Assembly (NCBI RefSeq): GCF_012516375.2
Contig: NZ_CP051204.2
Coordinates: forward strand, 1,550,001 to 1,614,000
Length of the DNA stretch: 64,000 nt
Source of the DNA: Chitinophaga oryzae
Lineage (GTDB): Bacteria > Bacteroidota > Bacteroidia > Chitinophagales > Chitinophagaceae
Reading direction: 5' to 3'
Position 1 is the stretch's first letter. Every line of letters starts with the position of its first letter. The notes below the pieces were generated by a model that was not told the origin of the DNA, made no database searches, and saw nothing but the letters and a program-made list of their open reading frames with translations. Of the stretch, positions 26,911 to 34,487 are shown one piece after another. The position numbers were made by a program, and so were the translations under genes.

Positions 26911-27630
26911 TTACTGTCTCTTATCTCTTGTATTGGTGTCGAATGCGATTAAATTAAACATTGTTCTCATCCTGCTGGACAGTCTGTAGCCATAGGTATC
27001 TTCCAGGCTCTGACTGTTTAAGTTAGTCGTTACATGTGTAAGCGTCTTATTGCTGAGAATAAGATCATAGCGGGATAACAGGATTTCTGCTACTATATTA
27101 CAGGAATTCCCACCATAGATGATGTTGGTTTCAAGTCCCAGATCGTCGAAACAGTACACCTTCGGTATTTCTGAAAAGCGGTGGAATGCATTACGGCTAT
27201 ACTTACCAATGATATCAAACCCTGTTTTGCTGAATTCAAAGCTGATATCCCTGCAGGAAACAATGTTATATTGACATACATCTGCACAAAATGTCTGCAT
27301 GAGTGTCATTAGCGAGGTTTTTCCGCAACCGATTTTTCCCGTAAGTAAAATTCCTTTTTGAAGGTCTATTCCTTCGTTGGATGCGTTTGTTTCGTCCCGT
27401 ATAAAATATAGAAGTAGTTTGTACACTACCGGTCGGTCTATCTCATCAATTTGAAAATTTGGACCGTAGATGGATTTTCCGCTTGTTTCAAGATGCCGTA
27501 TGAGTTGAGGGTAATCATAAGGAGGAAAGATAGATTTGTTTTTCATTGAAATAAAACCAGACTTGTTTGGTGCTGCTGCCATTTTTTCTTTTGATAATGG
27601 ATATTGTAAACTGTTATGATTGAATTGCAT
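26911..27630 (-). CDS. DnaC/IstB-like P-loop ATPase
   Basis: A 239-residue AAA+ type protein with Walker A 'GKIGCGKTSL', Walker B 'VYCFDDLG', a sensor-like 'THVTTNLNSQ' and a late Arg-rich 'YGYRLSSRMR'. This is the layout of helicase-loader or transposition-helper ATPases. Similar small ATPases accompany RteC and conjugative-transposon genes in Bacteroidota. Expression with the DUF1016 gene (gap 45 bp) is likely. No transposase or helicase partner is present here. Confidence 0.75.
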   Translation of the reverse strand: MQFNHNSLQYPLSKEKMAAAPNKSGFISMKNKSIFPPYDYPQLIRHLETSGKSIYGPNFQIDEIDRPVVYKLLLYFIRDETNASNEGIDLQKGILLTGKIGCGKTSLMTLMQTFCADVCQYNIVSCRDISFEFSKTGFDIIGKYSRNAFHRFSEIPKVYCFDDLGLETNIIYGGNSCNIVAEILLSRYDLILSNKTLTHVTTNLNSQSLEDTYGYRLSSRMRTMFNLIAFDTNTRDKRQ

Positions 27631-27685
27631 AACAGCAGATATTTATTGTCAGTATCAAAGGAAAAAAAATAATCAATACGAGAAC

Positions 27686-27716
27686 AGTTACAAGGGTAGC
27701 GGTACCCATTGTAACT
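27686..27716. repeat. Large dyad between the RteC and ATPase genes
   Basis: Arms AGTTACAA-GGGTA (27686-27698) and TACCC-A-TTGTAACT (27703-27716) with a GCGG loop and a one-base bulge give 13 paired positions. It lies 56 bp upstream of the ATPase start, in an AT-rich gap. No T tract follows directly on either strand, so an operator or recombination site is more likely than a terminator. Confidence 0.55.
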
Positions 27717-27796
27717 ATTTGATAATTAAATTGTTATTATTTAAATATTTTATTTTGTAATGTATGTTCTGGCGCTTTCGCCAAAACGGTTGGTAC

Positions 27797-28999
27797 TCAT
27801 GAATTATGTGCCATGTCTATCAGAAGCCCTCTTACTATTTTAGATACTCCTGCATCATCGTTGTAGAAGTTTTTACGAAGGCTGGCTGGGGAGATGTTGT
27901 TTTGTTTGGTAGAACTAAAGAAAAACGCTAAAAAATCTAATACTTCCTTCTTGTTCTCGTTTACAAAGATGCGCTTATCTACAAATAGTTTAATTAGGTT
28001 TGCTAATTGAGCAACCGAAAGGGGCGTTTTTATCTTAAAATCTTTCCAGCGTCTTAACTCATCAGGTAAGTGATCGTAACTGATTGATGTTTCTTTTTCT
28101 GTTTGATAGTCTATCTCGATAGATAACCACGTATCGAGTTGGTTTTGTAATGGGAGGTTCTTTTTAGAAAAAGCAATGTCAGGTTTTACAGGTTTCTGGT
28201 TTAATTTCTTTTTCATGAGTAAAAGCCAGTCTCGCTTTTCCCGGGTGGTCTGTAACTCTCTAAGGTCGGCACCAATTGAATCCGCCCAATAACGAAAATA
28301 ACATACATTATTGAAGTTGAGATAATGTAACATATCTTTCAGCTTTTCTGTGATATTCGCGTCCCCCTTGTAATAGGCCAGCAGCTGCACCAGATTACGT
28401 TCAAAATCCTGAAGATAAAAAAGTTGGTGATAACTGATGGGCCTATTTCGGTAATCAACTGTCATAAAATTCTCAAAAGGAAGAAGTATGATTGAAAGTA
28501 AGCCTTCATCAATACCATATTTTTTAAATTCACTGGATATAAAGTCTGCCCTGCCTGCAATTAGCGTTTGTTCAGAAAGTAGTGTGGAGTCTGGAATCTT
28601 AAAATCGGTATCCAGATAACGTTTGAAATCTCGTTCTATAAAAGTTAAGAGCTCTCTGATGTTGTTGTGGATGATCTCAATAAGATTTTCCCATGTTGCT
28701 TCCTGATGTGGAGTGTCTTTACTGGTGGCTGTATCTTGGGGAAGGTACGTGTTAATTTGATCCAGCAGCATTATCAGTTGATGTTGGTGTTGCTGGACAT
28801 ACCAGACTGCCTGATGTTGATTGTCAATACCATAAAAATGTTGTCTGAAAGAACTTAATATTTCTCTCTTCTGCGAAATGACATCGTTAGTAATAAAGGA
28901 AAAATAATTTTTGTCGATCTGCTTTTGTTGCAGGATGAGTTCTTTAAGGTCTACGCGTACGAGCTTTTCTAGTTGCGACAATAGGTAGTGTTGGTGCAT
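27797..28999 (-). CDS. RteC domain-containing protein
   Basis: About 400 residues from MHQHYLLSQLEKL; earlier in-frame Met codons at 29029 and 29101 are possible. The long helical protein matches RteC: 'IERDFKRYLDTDFKIP', 'FENFMTVDYRNRPISYHQLFYLQDF' and the C-terminal 'LSVAQLANLIKLFVDKRIFVNENKKEVLDFLAFFFSS'. RteC of CTnDOT is a winged-helix activator of excision. The CTnDOT partners RteA/B and an integrase are absent here, so this is either a solitary homologue or the remnant of an element. Confidence 0.85.
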   Translation of the reverse strand: MHQHYLLSQLEKLVRVDLKELILQQKQIDKNYFSFITNDVISQKREILSSFRQHFYGIDNQHQAVWYVQQHQHQLIMLLDQINTYLPQDTATSKDTPHQEATWENLIEIIHNNIRELLTFIERDFKRYLDTDFKIPDSTLLSEQTLIAGRADFISSEFKKYGIDEGLLSIILLPFENFMTVDYRNRPISYHQLFYLQDFERNLVQLLAYYKGDANITEKLKDMLHYLNFNNVCYFRYWADSIGADLRELQTTREKRDWLLLMKKKLNQKPVKPDIAFSKKNLPLQNQLDTWLSIEIDYQTEKETSISYDHLPDELRRWKDFKIKTPLSVAQLANLIKLFVDKRIFVNENKKEVLDFLAFFFSSTKQNNISPASLRKNFYNDDAGVSKIVRGLLIDMAHNS

Positions 29000-29101
29000 C
29001 AGATTGGGTTTTAAATTGAATATAAGCATGCCGGTTAGGATTTTTACTCTATGGCTGCTACATAATCCATATACATAAAAGAAGCTTGCAATATAAAGCA
29101 T

Positions 29102-29435
29102 GTGGTTCGTTATAGACTACTTTAGGAGCAATTACGTTTGTTAATCAGGCGTTAAGAAATGGAATATATCATTTGATAGAGATTTGCTAGCTGGTATCGC
29201 CAACGGCTATACCAGGGGGCATAAACGCGACAGTTTTACTTGCCACATGAAGGTAAACATGAGTGAGATATTAAGATGTTCAGTAATTTTTTCAATCGGT
29301 TGGAAGGGGAATGGTGGGTGGATCCGATAGAGGCTTCGGATATCGGGTGGGCGGGAGTAAGGCAACAACGTGACAACAGGCCATGCCGTTCAGCGGAACA
29401 GGTAAGGCCTGTTGCCTACGCGTCGTTTGTGGTGT
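29102..29435. other. Intergenic region (334 bp) at the edge of the AT-rich block
   Basis: No convincing gene. A 57-codon open frame at 29276-29449 runs into the next gene on the other strand and looks spurious. The region contains the hairpin at 29191-29215 and marks the return from AT-rich sequence to more balanced composition, so it may hold an old element boundary. Confidence 0.5.
29191..29215. repeat. 25-nt imperfect inverted repeat
   Basis: CTGGTAT-C-GCC / GGC-T-ATACCAG around an AAC centre, with one mismatch. It lies about 90 bp beyond the RteC open frame. It may be a recombination or regulator site; function is unknown. Confidence 0.4.
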
Positions 29436-31178
29436 TTACCTGGAGGTAATTTTGCCGATGGCGATTTTTGATTTGCCCATCATCCGGTCGGTTTTTCCAA
29501 CGATATACATATCGTTCCCGACAATAGCGCCCAACCGTGGCATAGCGGTGGGAATATCATCGTTGGAGAAAAATACTTTCCGCGTCACTTTGCCGGACGT
29601 TTCGTCGATGCTTACCAGGTAACAGTTGGATTTAGCATAACGGGCAATGGCTTTTGCTTTCTGTCCGGCCTGGGTGACGTTATGGTTTTTGGCATGGTCA
29701 TTTATCAGCAGCTGGATGGAACCGTTGGCCTGCAGTGCGCCGAAGCCAGAATAAAAGGGCCTGTTTCCTTCGTTAAAATAACTGGAATGATAGTAAATTC
29801 CACCGGTGGGTGCTGATGAACTATTCATCATGATGATTTCCCGCTGATCTTTTGGCAGGATCTGCAGCCATCCGATGTTACCGGCCGCATCTATTTTACA
29901 CATCATCAGGTCGCCGGAGAGATAGTGTGCATAGGTGCTGGATCTCCACTGACTGGGCGAGCCATAGGAGCCCGGGGTGTAGCTTTGACTGGTGGTGATA
30001 TAGTGGCGGTATTGTTCCGCCAGGATCACCAGTCCGTCGTCTGCCGTATAAAAAATCTTCCGGAATTGCATATGCCTGGAAAAGCCTTCTCCTTCATCTT
30101 TCATTTTCCCCAGTTCTGCTCTCATTTTCCTTTCTTCCCTGCTTTCGTCTTTATCTTCCGTATCGTCCTCGTCTTCCTTGTCCTGATCGCCTGACAGCAG
30201 GGAGTTGTTGATTTTCCTGTCGCTGGTGGAAATCACTTTTCCGTCGGTCACGTTGATGCGCTGTACCAGTAGGCCGTCGATGGTCCTGCCTTTTTTCGTA
30301 TTGCTGTAGAATGCCGCCAGGACCAGGTCTTTATTCTTTTCCTGTACCAGCTTGGTACTGGAGAGCCATTTACCGTTGATACCGGTATTGATCTCCGCTT
30401 CCTGCTTCCCTTTGTTGTTGTAGATGCGGATGTTATAGTTGGTGAAGTCCAGGAATTTCTCTTTTTTCTTTTTGCCTTCTTCGTATTCGAACATACGGCC
30501 TACCAGTATTATTTTACGATCGTTTGTGTACAGCACATCTTCCAGCTGGTACTTTTTACGTTCAAACTCGTTGCTGAGGATAAGTGGTTTCGCGGTAGCT
30601 TTCAGGTTCTTATCGAGCTCCTGTATTTTGTATTCGTTTTTCTCAGAGCCTTCCACGCTGCTTACAATCAGCATGGTTGTACTGTCAGCATTATAGCCGA
30701 TCTTGAAATCAATGTCATCTCTTTTCTCATCTTTCCGGAAGGTGGCCACCTCTCTCCATTCTCCCGTCAGTTCCCCGGTTTTTTTATTTACAGCAGAAGC
30801 ATACAGGGCCAGTGTCCGGTCGCGTTTACTGTAGTCAGAAGAGAAGAGGAACAACTTCTCCTGGCAGGCGAAAAATTGCACGAATTCTTTACCCCTCAGT
30901 TCCTTGTTAAAATCGTTGCGGTAAACTTCGGTTAAGTTCTTATCCACTTTTACCAGAGACGCCGATTCCCTGAAGGAGGCGCCCACCACAAAGTAAGCTT
31001 TCATAGCTACGTGGCTTTCCTCAAGATAAGCGCCATCATTGTCGGCCGATATTACTCTCAGATCGGTGCTGCCTCTGCGGAGTTTAAATTCTTCCCCCCA
31101 TTTAATGACTGTCTTTTGGGCATGGGTTATTGTACTGAAGAGCATCAGGTACAGGAGCGGGTAAACACGTTTCATCAT
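29436..31178 (-). CDS. Secreted protein of unknown function, propeller-like
   Basis: A 580-residue protein with signal peptide (about 1-20, 'TITHAQ'). No known domain is recognised. Repeated 'YNADSTTMLIVSS'- and 'TNDRKIILVGRMFEYEEG'-type strands suggest a beta-propeller. A highly charged insert lies at about 350-385 ('SGDQDKEDEDDTEDKDESRE'). Composition is normal for the organism, so it is probably a chromosomal gene flanking the AT-rich block. It is transcribed alone. Confidence 0.7.
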   Translation of the reverse strand: MMKRVYPLLYLMLFSTITHAQKTVIKWGEEFKLRRGSTDLRVISADNDGAYLEESHVAMKAYFVVGASFRESASLVKVDKNLTEVYRNDFNKELRGKEFVQFFACQEKLFLFSSDYSKRDRTLALYASAVNKKTGELTGEWREVATFRKDEKRDDIDFKIGYNADSTTMLIVSSVEGSEKNEYKIQELDKNLKATAKPLILSNEFERKKYQLEDVLYTNDRKIILVGRMFEYEEGKKKKEKFLDFTNYNIRIYNNKGKQEAEINTGINGKWLSSTKLVQEKNKDLVLAAFYSNTKKGRTIDGLLVQRINVTDGKVISTSDRKINNSLLSGDQDKEDEDDTEDKDESREERKMRAELGKMKDEGEGFSRHMQFRKIFYTADDGLVILAEQYRHYITTSQSYTPGSYGSPSQWRSSTYAHYLSGDLMMCKIDAAGNIGWLQILPKDQREIIMMNSSSAPTGGIYYHSSYFNEGNRPFYSGFGALQANGSIQLLINDHAKNHNVTQAGQKAKAIARYAKSNCYLVSIDETSGKVTRKVFFSNDDIPTAMPRLGAIVGNDMYIVGKTDRMMGKSKIAIGKITSR

Positions 31179-31265
31179 CCGTTTTTTTGGTATAAGGATC
31201 TAAAAATTCCTATAAATATATGCCTTTATACGCTTCGCTTAAAAGTTTCAGTAAAAAATTACGTA

Positions 31266-31279
31266 TACGGTTTTCCGTA
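31266..31279. promoter_or_regulatory. Palindrome TACGG-TTTT-CCGTA in the -33 region (site A)
   Basis: Five-bp arms around TTTT, 22 nt upstream of a TAnnTTTG -7 element. The same element with the same distance occurs at 36842-36855. It occupies the place of the usual -33 box and is a probable activator site. Confidence 0.7.
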
Positions 31280-31301
31280 AGATCCGGCTTTTTTCATTCT
31301 G

Positions 31302-31309
31302 TAGTTTTG
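31302..31309 (+). promoter_or_regulatory. -7 element (TAGTTTTG) of the small Cys-rich protein gene
   Basis: Exact TAnnTTTG; the 22-nt distance to palindrome A equals that in the promoter at 36878-36885. Confidence 0.6.
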
Positions 31310-31363
31310 ATATGAAGTTATTAAAAGGTGTTTATGAATTTAGACTTAACCAAATTTCGTTTT

Positions 31364-31573
31364 ATGAAGATGAATTATTATGTCTCCCTGGATCCGCAGG
31401 ACAATGGAGATCATGAAGTGCACAGCCAGGCGTGCAGGGTGTTGCCCAAACCGGAAGAGCGGTTGTTCCTGGGAGAATTCTATACTTGTCAGGATGCCCT
31501 GAGGGCAGCGAGGAAAGTTTATTTAACATCGGATGGCTGCCGGATATGTTCTCCGGGATGCCATTCCAGGTAG
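31364..31573 (+). CDS. Small Cys-rich conserved hypothetical protein
   Basis: A 69-residue protein (70 codons with the stop). The pattern 'YYVSLDPQDNGDHEVHSQACRVLP', then 'FYTCQDALRAARK' and a terminal 'DGCRICSPGCHSR' resembles a small Bacteroidota family without known function. The Cys/His spacing could bind a metal. The start is at 31364 or the Met two codons later; in-frame starts further upstream would overlap the expected leader. The promoter carries the TACGG/CCGTA palindrome. A DUF4236 gene follows 117 bp later. Confidence 0.7.
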   Translation: MKMNYYVSLDPQDNGDHEVHSQACRVLPKPEERLFLGEFYTCQDALRAARKVYLTSDGCRICSPGCHSR

Positions 31574-31690
31574 CCATTGATGGCAGCCGGCATAATTCGC
31601 CGTTTCCTTTCGCCATTGTTTTACTGTGTATGTTTCGTTTTATCTGTCTTATGGAACCGTTCAATCGTTTCTCCAAAAAATCTGTTTGTT

Positions 31691-32809
31691 ATGGGGTGGT
31701 CATTTCGTAAATCTGTAAGCTCGGGATTATTCAAAGTAAATTTTTCCAAAAGTGGTGTAAGTTATTCCATGGGTGTGAAGGGGGCACGTATCAACCTGGG
31801 GCCCAGGGGGACATATGTCAACTTAAATATCCACGGTATCAATTACCGGCAGAGAATAGCAAGGCCTGTTTATCCCCCGCCTTCTCCCGGACCGGCGCCA
31901 ATGCCTGCTGAAGAAAGTAATAATATTGCTTCGGCCGATGTGGATATGTTAACAGACACCGACTCACAGACATTTATAAAAGAGCTGAACAAAAAGAGTA
32001 CACAGGTTTCCTATGCCAAAGGAGCGATGTTACCGATGCTGCTGGTTGTTTTAGCGTTTTTGTCTGTTGCCTTCGACAGGCAGGAGGGGGTTATTAAGAG
32101 CGACTACCTGGTATATGAACTCGCCCTTTGTATGGTTTGTTTCATTCCGCTGGTCCGTTGGTTGAAGAAACTGGACAGAAAGCGGCTTACCATGGAACTT
32201 CATTATGACATGGATGATAAGTACCGGCAAGTGTATGACCAATTCAAAATCCATTTTGTTACATTTTCCCGGTCTTCAAAAGTCTGGCAGTATCTGAATG
32301 CGCAGCGAACGACAGATTACAAGCGAAATGCCGGCGCGGGTAAGATCATCAGAAGAGCGGGCATCCGGGGTTTGTCGGAGAACAGGATGCCCACACCGTA
32401 TTTTGTTACGAATGTGGCCATTCCCTGGATCGCTTTGAACAACATGGAGCTGTATTTTTTGCCGGAGCGGTTACTGATAAAGCGTGGTAGCGCCTTTGCG
32501 GCGGTATTTTATAAGAATTTGCGGCTGAAGGGCCACCGTGTTGATTTTGTTGAATCGGAGATGCTGCCGCCCGATGCCAGGGTGGTCGATTATACCTGGC
32601 AGTATGTCAACAGGTCGGGAGGTCCGGACAGGCGTTTTAACAACAACCGGAAGCTTCCGGTATGTGCTTATTCTGAATATACATTTACATCAGATACCGG
32701 GATTTTTGAAATCATCGCTACATCGAAACAGTCGGCGATGGATGATTTTGCAGATTTTATTATAAAGATTGGCATGTTGCAGGCGGGAATGGGAGGGGTG
32801 TTACAATAA
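31691..32809 (+). CDS. DUF4236 domain-containing membrane protein
   Basis: About 372 residues from MGWSFRKSVSSG. The N-terminal DUF4236 domain has the pattern 'FRKSVSSGLFKVNFSKSGVSYS', 'GARINLGPRGTYVNLNIHGI'. Two TM helices follow at about 117-137 and 145-165 and a larger cytoplasmic domain of unknown type at 170-372 ('PWIALNNMELYFLPERLLI'). DUF4236 has no assigned function. The longer open frame upstream (from 31577) lacks family similarity. It probably shares the transcript of the small Cys-rich gene. Confidence 0.8.
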   Translation: MGWSFRKSVSSGLFKVNFSKSGVSYSMGVKGARINLGPRGTYVNLNIHGINYRQRIARPVYPPPSPGPAPMPAEESNNIASADVDMLTDTDSQTFIKELNKKSTQVSYAKGAMLPMLLVVLAFLSVAFDRQEGVIKSDYLVYELALCMVCFIPLVRWLKKLDRKRLTMELHYDMDDKYRQVYDQFKIHFVTFSRSSKVWQYLNAQRTTDYKRNAGAGKIIRRAGIRGLSENRMPTPYFVTNVAIPWIALNNMELYFLPERLLIKRGSAFAAVFYKNLRLKGHRVDFVESEMLPPDARVVDYTWQYVNRSGGPDRRFNNNRKLPVCAYSEYTFTSDTGIFEIIATSKQSAMDDFADFIIKIGMLQAGMGGVLQ

Positions 32810-32880
32810 CGGTTGATATGTCCTGCGGAGAAATTCCGGAGAGATAGAACCCGGAATCCGCAGATGGTTCGCGAGTGGAG

Positions 32881-32916
32881 AAGCCTTCAGGTCGTTTGAC
32901 TTGGAGGCTTTTTTTT
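32881..32916 (+). terminator. Terminator of the DUF4236 gene
   Basis: Outer stem AAGCCT / AGGCTT and inner CAGGTC / GACTTG form about 13 pairs with a GTTT loop, followed by TTTTTT. Confidence 0.8.
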
Positions 32917-32957
32917 GTTTTTGCAGGGGGAGGGGGGCATTTGTTTGCCCTCTCTTG

Positions 32958-33878
32958 TCAGTTTTTCTGGAGAATGCGTGTCTTGATCATATAAATTGTA
33001 AGTGGCCGCAGCTGATAGCCAAATACGACCGGATGCTCACCGGGTAATGTGAAGAATTCTATTTCCCCTTTGATCTTGGAATACCAGACTTTTCCGATGG
33101 CCCGGTAGGTGATCGTGTCCGGCCTGGTGATCTTCCTGAAGTATTTCAGTCTCAATGTATCCCGTGGTACGATGACCGCATTCGGTATTCTTTGGTTACA
33201 GGCCACAGGTTCGTAGCGGTCCTCGTGCCAATACATGCAGTCCCCGGTGGCAGGCGGCTGCATCCACCACCACATGCCTCCTGTTCCTGCCACCAGCGAT
33301 AACATGATAGCGGCCACCAGCGATTTCGTGGATTTCCTCGTTATTTTCCCGGCAGGGGCGATTGCAGTTGGTTTACCGGTATTTTCTCCCTCCTTAAAAG
33401 TATTCATCCGGACCGGAATTGAAGAACTTTCAGGACTATTCTGACTGTCCGGAATTTCCGGAATTGTCGGAATTTCCGGAATGATGGGCGTTTCCGCTGG
33501 TTGATCCATCCCTGAAATCACTTTTCCCATTACCCAGGGCCTGTCGGGAAAGTCGAGAAGCCAGGCCAGGAGTTCTATATTCTTCGCATCCGTATTTTCA
33601 GACTTTCCTTTCAGATAATTTACCAATGGCCTGAATTTATCGGTCTCGCATCGCTGCAGGATAACCTGGCAGCTTTTCGACTCATTCAGGTCTCCGCAGA
33701 AATCCCGGATGATCTTTTCATCCCGCCTGTTTACGTCCATAGTACATTTCTTCACGCATTCATCTTTAAGATTCGCGGGCGTGAGATGCATCAGGCCGTG
33801 GGGAAGCATATTGTTTCCCTTTTTTTGTTCATATGCCTGCATGACCAGCTGCTGGTAGTCGACATAAAGTGTTGCCAT
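32958..33878 (-). CDS. Hypothetical protein with IPE repeats and one TM helix
   Basis: A 306-residue protein. The N-terminal region (1-125) is helical and Cys-containing; the Pro-rich linker reads 'PIIPEIPTIPEIPDSQ' (9-bp tandem repeats in DNA). One TM helix follows at about 188-208 ('SLVAAIMLSLVAGTGGMWWWM') and a C-terminal extracytoplasmic domain of about 95 residues. The family is unknown. The topology resembles an anti-sigma or signalling protein, but no sigma gene is adjacent, so this is only analogy. Confidence 0.6.
   Translation of the reverse strand: MATLYVDYQQLVMQAYEQKKGNNMLPHGLMHLTPANLKDECVKKCTMDVNRRDEKIIRDFCGDLNESKSCQVILQRCETDKFRPLVNYLKGKSENTDAKNIELLAWLLDFPDRPWVMGKVISGMDQPAETPIIPEIPTIPEIPDSQNSPESSSIPVRMNTFKEGENTGKPTAIAPAGKITRKSTKSLVAAIMLSLVAGTGGMWWWMQPPATGDCMYWHEDRYEPVACNQRIPNAVIVPRDTLRLKYFRKITRPDTITYRAIGKVWYSKIKGEIEFFTLPGEHPVVFGYQLRPLTIYMIKTRILQKN
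33449..33484. repeat. 9-bp tandem repeat inside the IPE-linker coding sequence
   Basis: Units YCGGAATTN start at 33449, 33458, 33467 and 33476, each 9 bp apart, with a related single unit at 33413. They encode the Ile-Pro-Glu/Thr linker on the other strand. Confidence 0.8.
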
Positions 33879-33902
33879 AAATGAAAATATAGAGCTGAAT
33901 AA

Positions 33903-33970
33903 TCGGAATCAGACCCGCATTCCCGGAATTATAATCGGAACACCAGGAAATACTGGAATTATCGGAATTG
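33903..33970. repeat. Noncoding array of 9-bp YCGGAATTN units
   Basis: Degenerate units start at 33903, 33923, 33935, 33944, 33953 and 33962; the last four are exactly 9 bp apart. They are the same unit and orientation as the repeats inside the neighbouring coding sequence and end directly at the -33 box of the rightward promoter. Confidence 0.65.
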
Positions 33971-34005
33971 TTTGTAAATCAACCACTTACCTCAATCTAT
34001 CTTTG
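33971..34005 (+). promoter_or_regulatory. Candidate promoter of the small secreted peptide gene
   Basis: TTTG (33971-33974), 23-nt spacer, TATCTTTG (33998-34005). The spacer is 2 nt longer than in the tRNA promoters of this window. Confidence 0.5.
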
Positions 34006-34239
34006 TTTTGCAATCGGGTAACACCTCCTTAGCTAAGAGGTTTTCTGTACAGGACCGATGCACCCCTGGGCAAAGAAAGCGGAGGCCGGTTACCGGCTTG
34101 GGAAGCGATCATCAGCTTCCGTAATCCTCACCCACACTTCCCAAAAAGCAAGAAGCGCTTCTTCAAAAATCTCCAAATCCGCTGCCGGCAGCTCCGGCAA
34201 CCGGCAGCCTATTCTTCAAAATTCAAAACAACAAAACCA

Positions 34240-34389
34240 ATGCTCTACATTATATTAGGCTTCTTCCTGGCATGTCTGGGTCCCGGCCACTCCAACAACG
34301 GTCATCATAACAATAACGAACAGGTCACTACTTTGGACGATACCGGTGGCGAAACCGGAACAATTCCTCCAAGGAAACCCAATCCATAA
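34240..34389 (+). CDS. Small 49-residue secreted or lipoprotein-like peptide
   Basis: An ATG-started ORF of 49 residues: a hydrophobic start 'MLYIILGFFLACLGPGHS' with a possible lipobox Cys at 12, then a short polar tail rich in His, Asn, Thr and Pro. It is not recognised as a family. Support for being real: a consensus-type promoter about 235 bp upstream and a perfect terminator beginning 8 bp after the stop, with no other gene in the transcript. Confidence 0.5.
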   Translation: MLYIILGFFLACLGPGHSNNGHHNNNEQVTTLDDTGGETGTIPPRKPNP

Positions 34390-34396
34390 GCACCGT

Positions 34397-34429
34397 GTGA
34401 GGCAAGATTCGTCTTGCCTCACTTTTTTT
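34397..34429 (+). terminator. Strong terminator after the small peptide gene
   Basis: An 11-bp perfect stem GTGAGGCAAGA / TCTTGCCTCAC with a TTCG tetraloop, followed by seven T. Confidence 0.92.
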
Positions 34430-34487
34430 ATAGCCAATAATTCATCAAAACTGAGAAATTCGATATTTTTAAGAAAAATAACCCTTC

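Larger units (their letters stand above)
33879..34239. other. Intergenic region with repeats and a long structured leader
   Basis: 361 bp without a convincing gene. It holds 9-bp GGAATT repeats (33903-33970), a candidate promoter (33971-34005) and about 230 bp of leader before the 49-residue small ORF. The leader can form several hairpins (for example GCCGG-TTA-CCGGC near 34071 and AGAAGCGCTTCT near 34151). A regulatory leader or small RNA is possible; no riboswitch class is recognised. Confidence 0.5.

Noticed and set aside
27770..27783. Hairpin TGGCG-CTTT-CGCCA after the RteC gene
   Set aside because: Only five pairs and no T tract on the minus strand; not enough for a terminator call.
29276..29449. 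57-codon frame beginning MFSNFFNRLEGEWW
   Set aside because: Overlaps the end of the convergent gene, no family, and no promoter or terminator.
34058..34258. 66-codon frame upstream of the small secreted peptide
   Set aside because: Ser/Lys-rich sequence without domain, lying in the structured leader and overlapping the better supported small ORF; looks like leader RNA.
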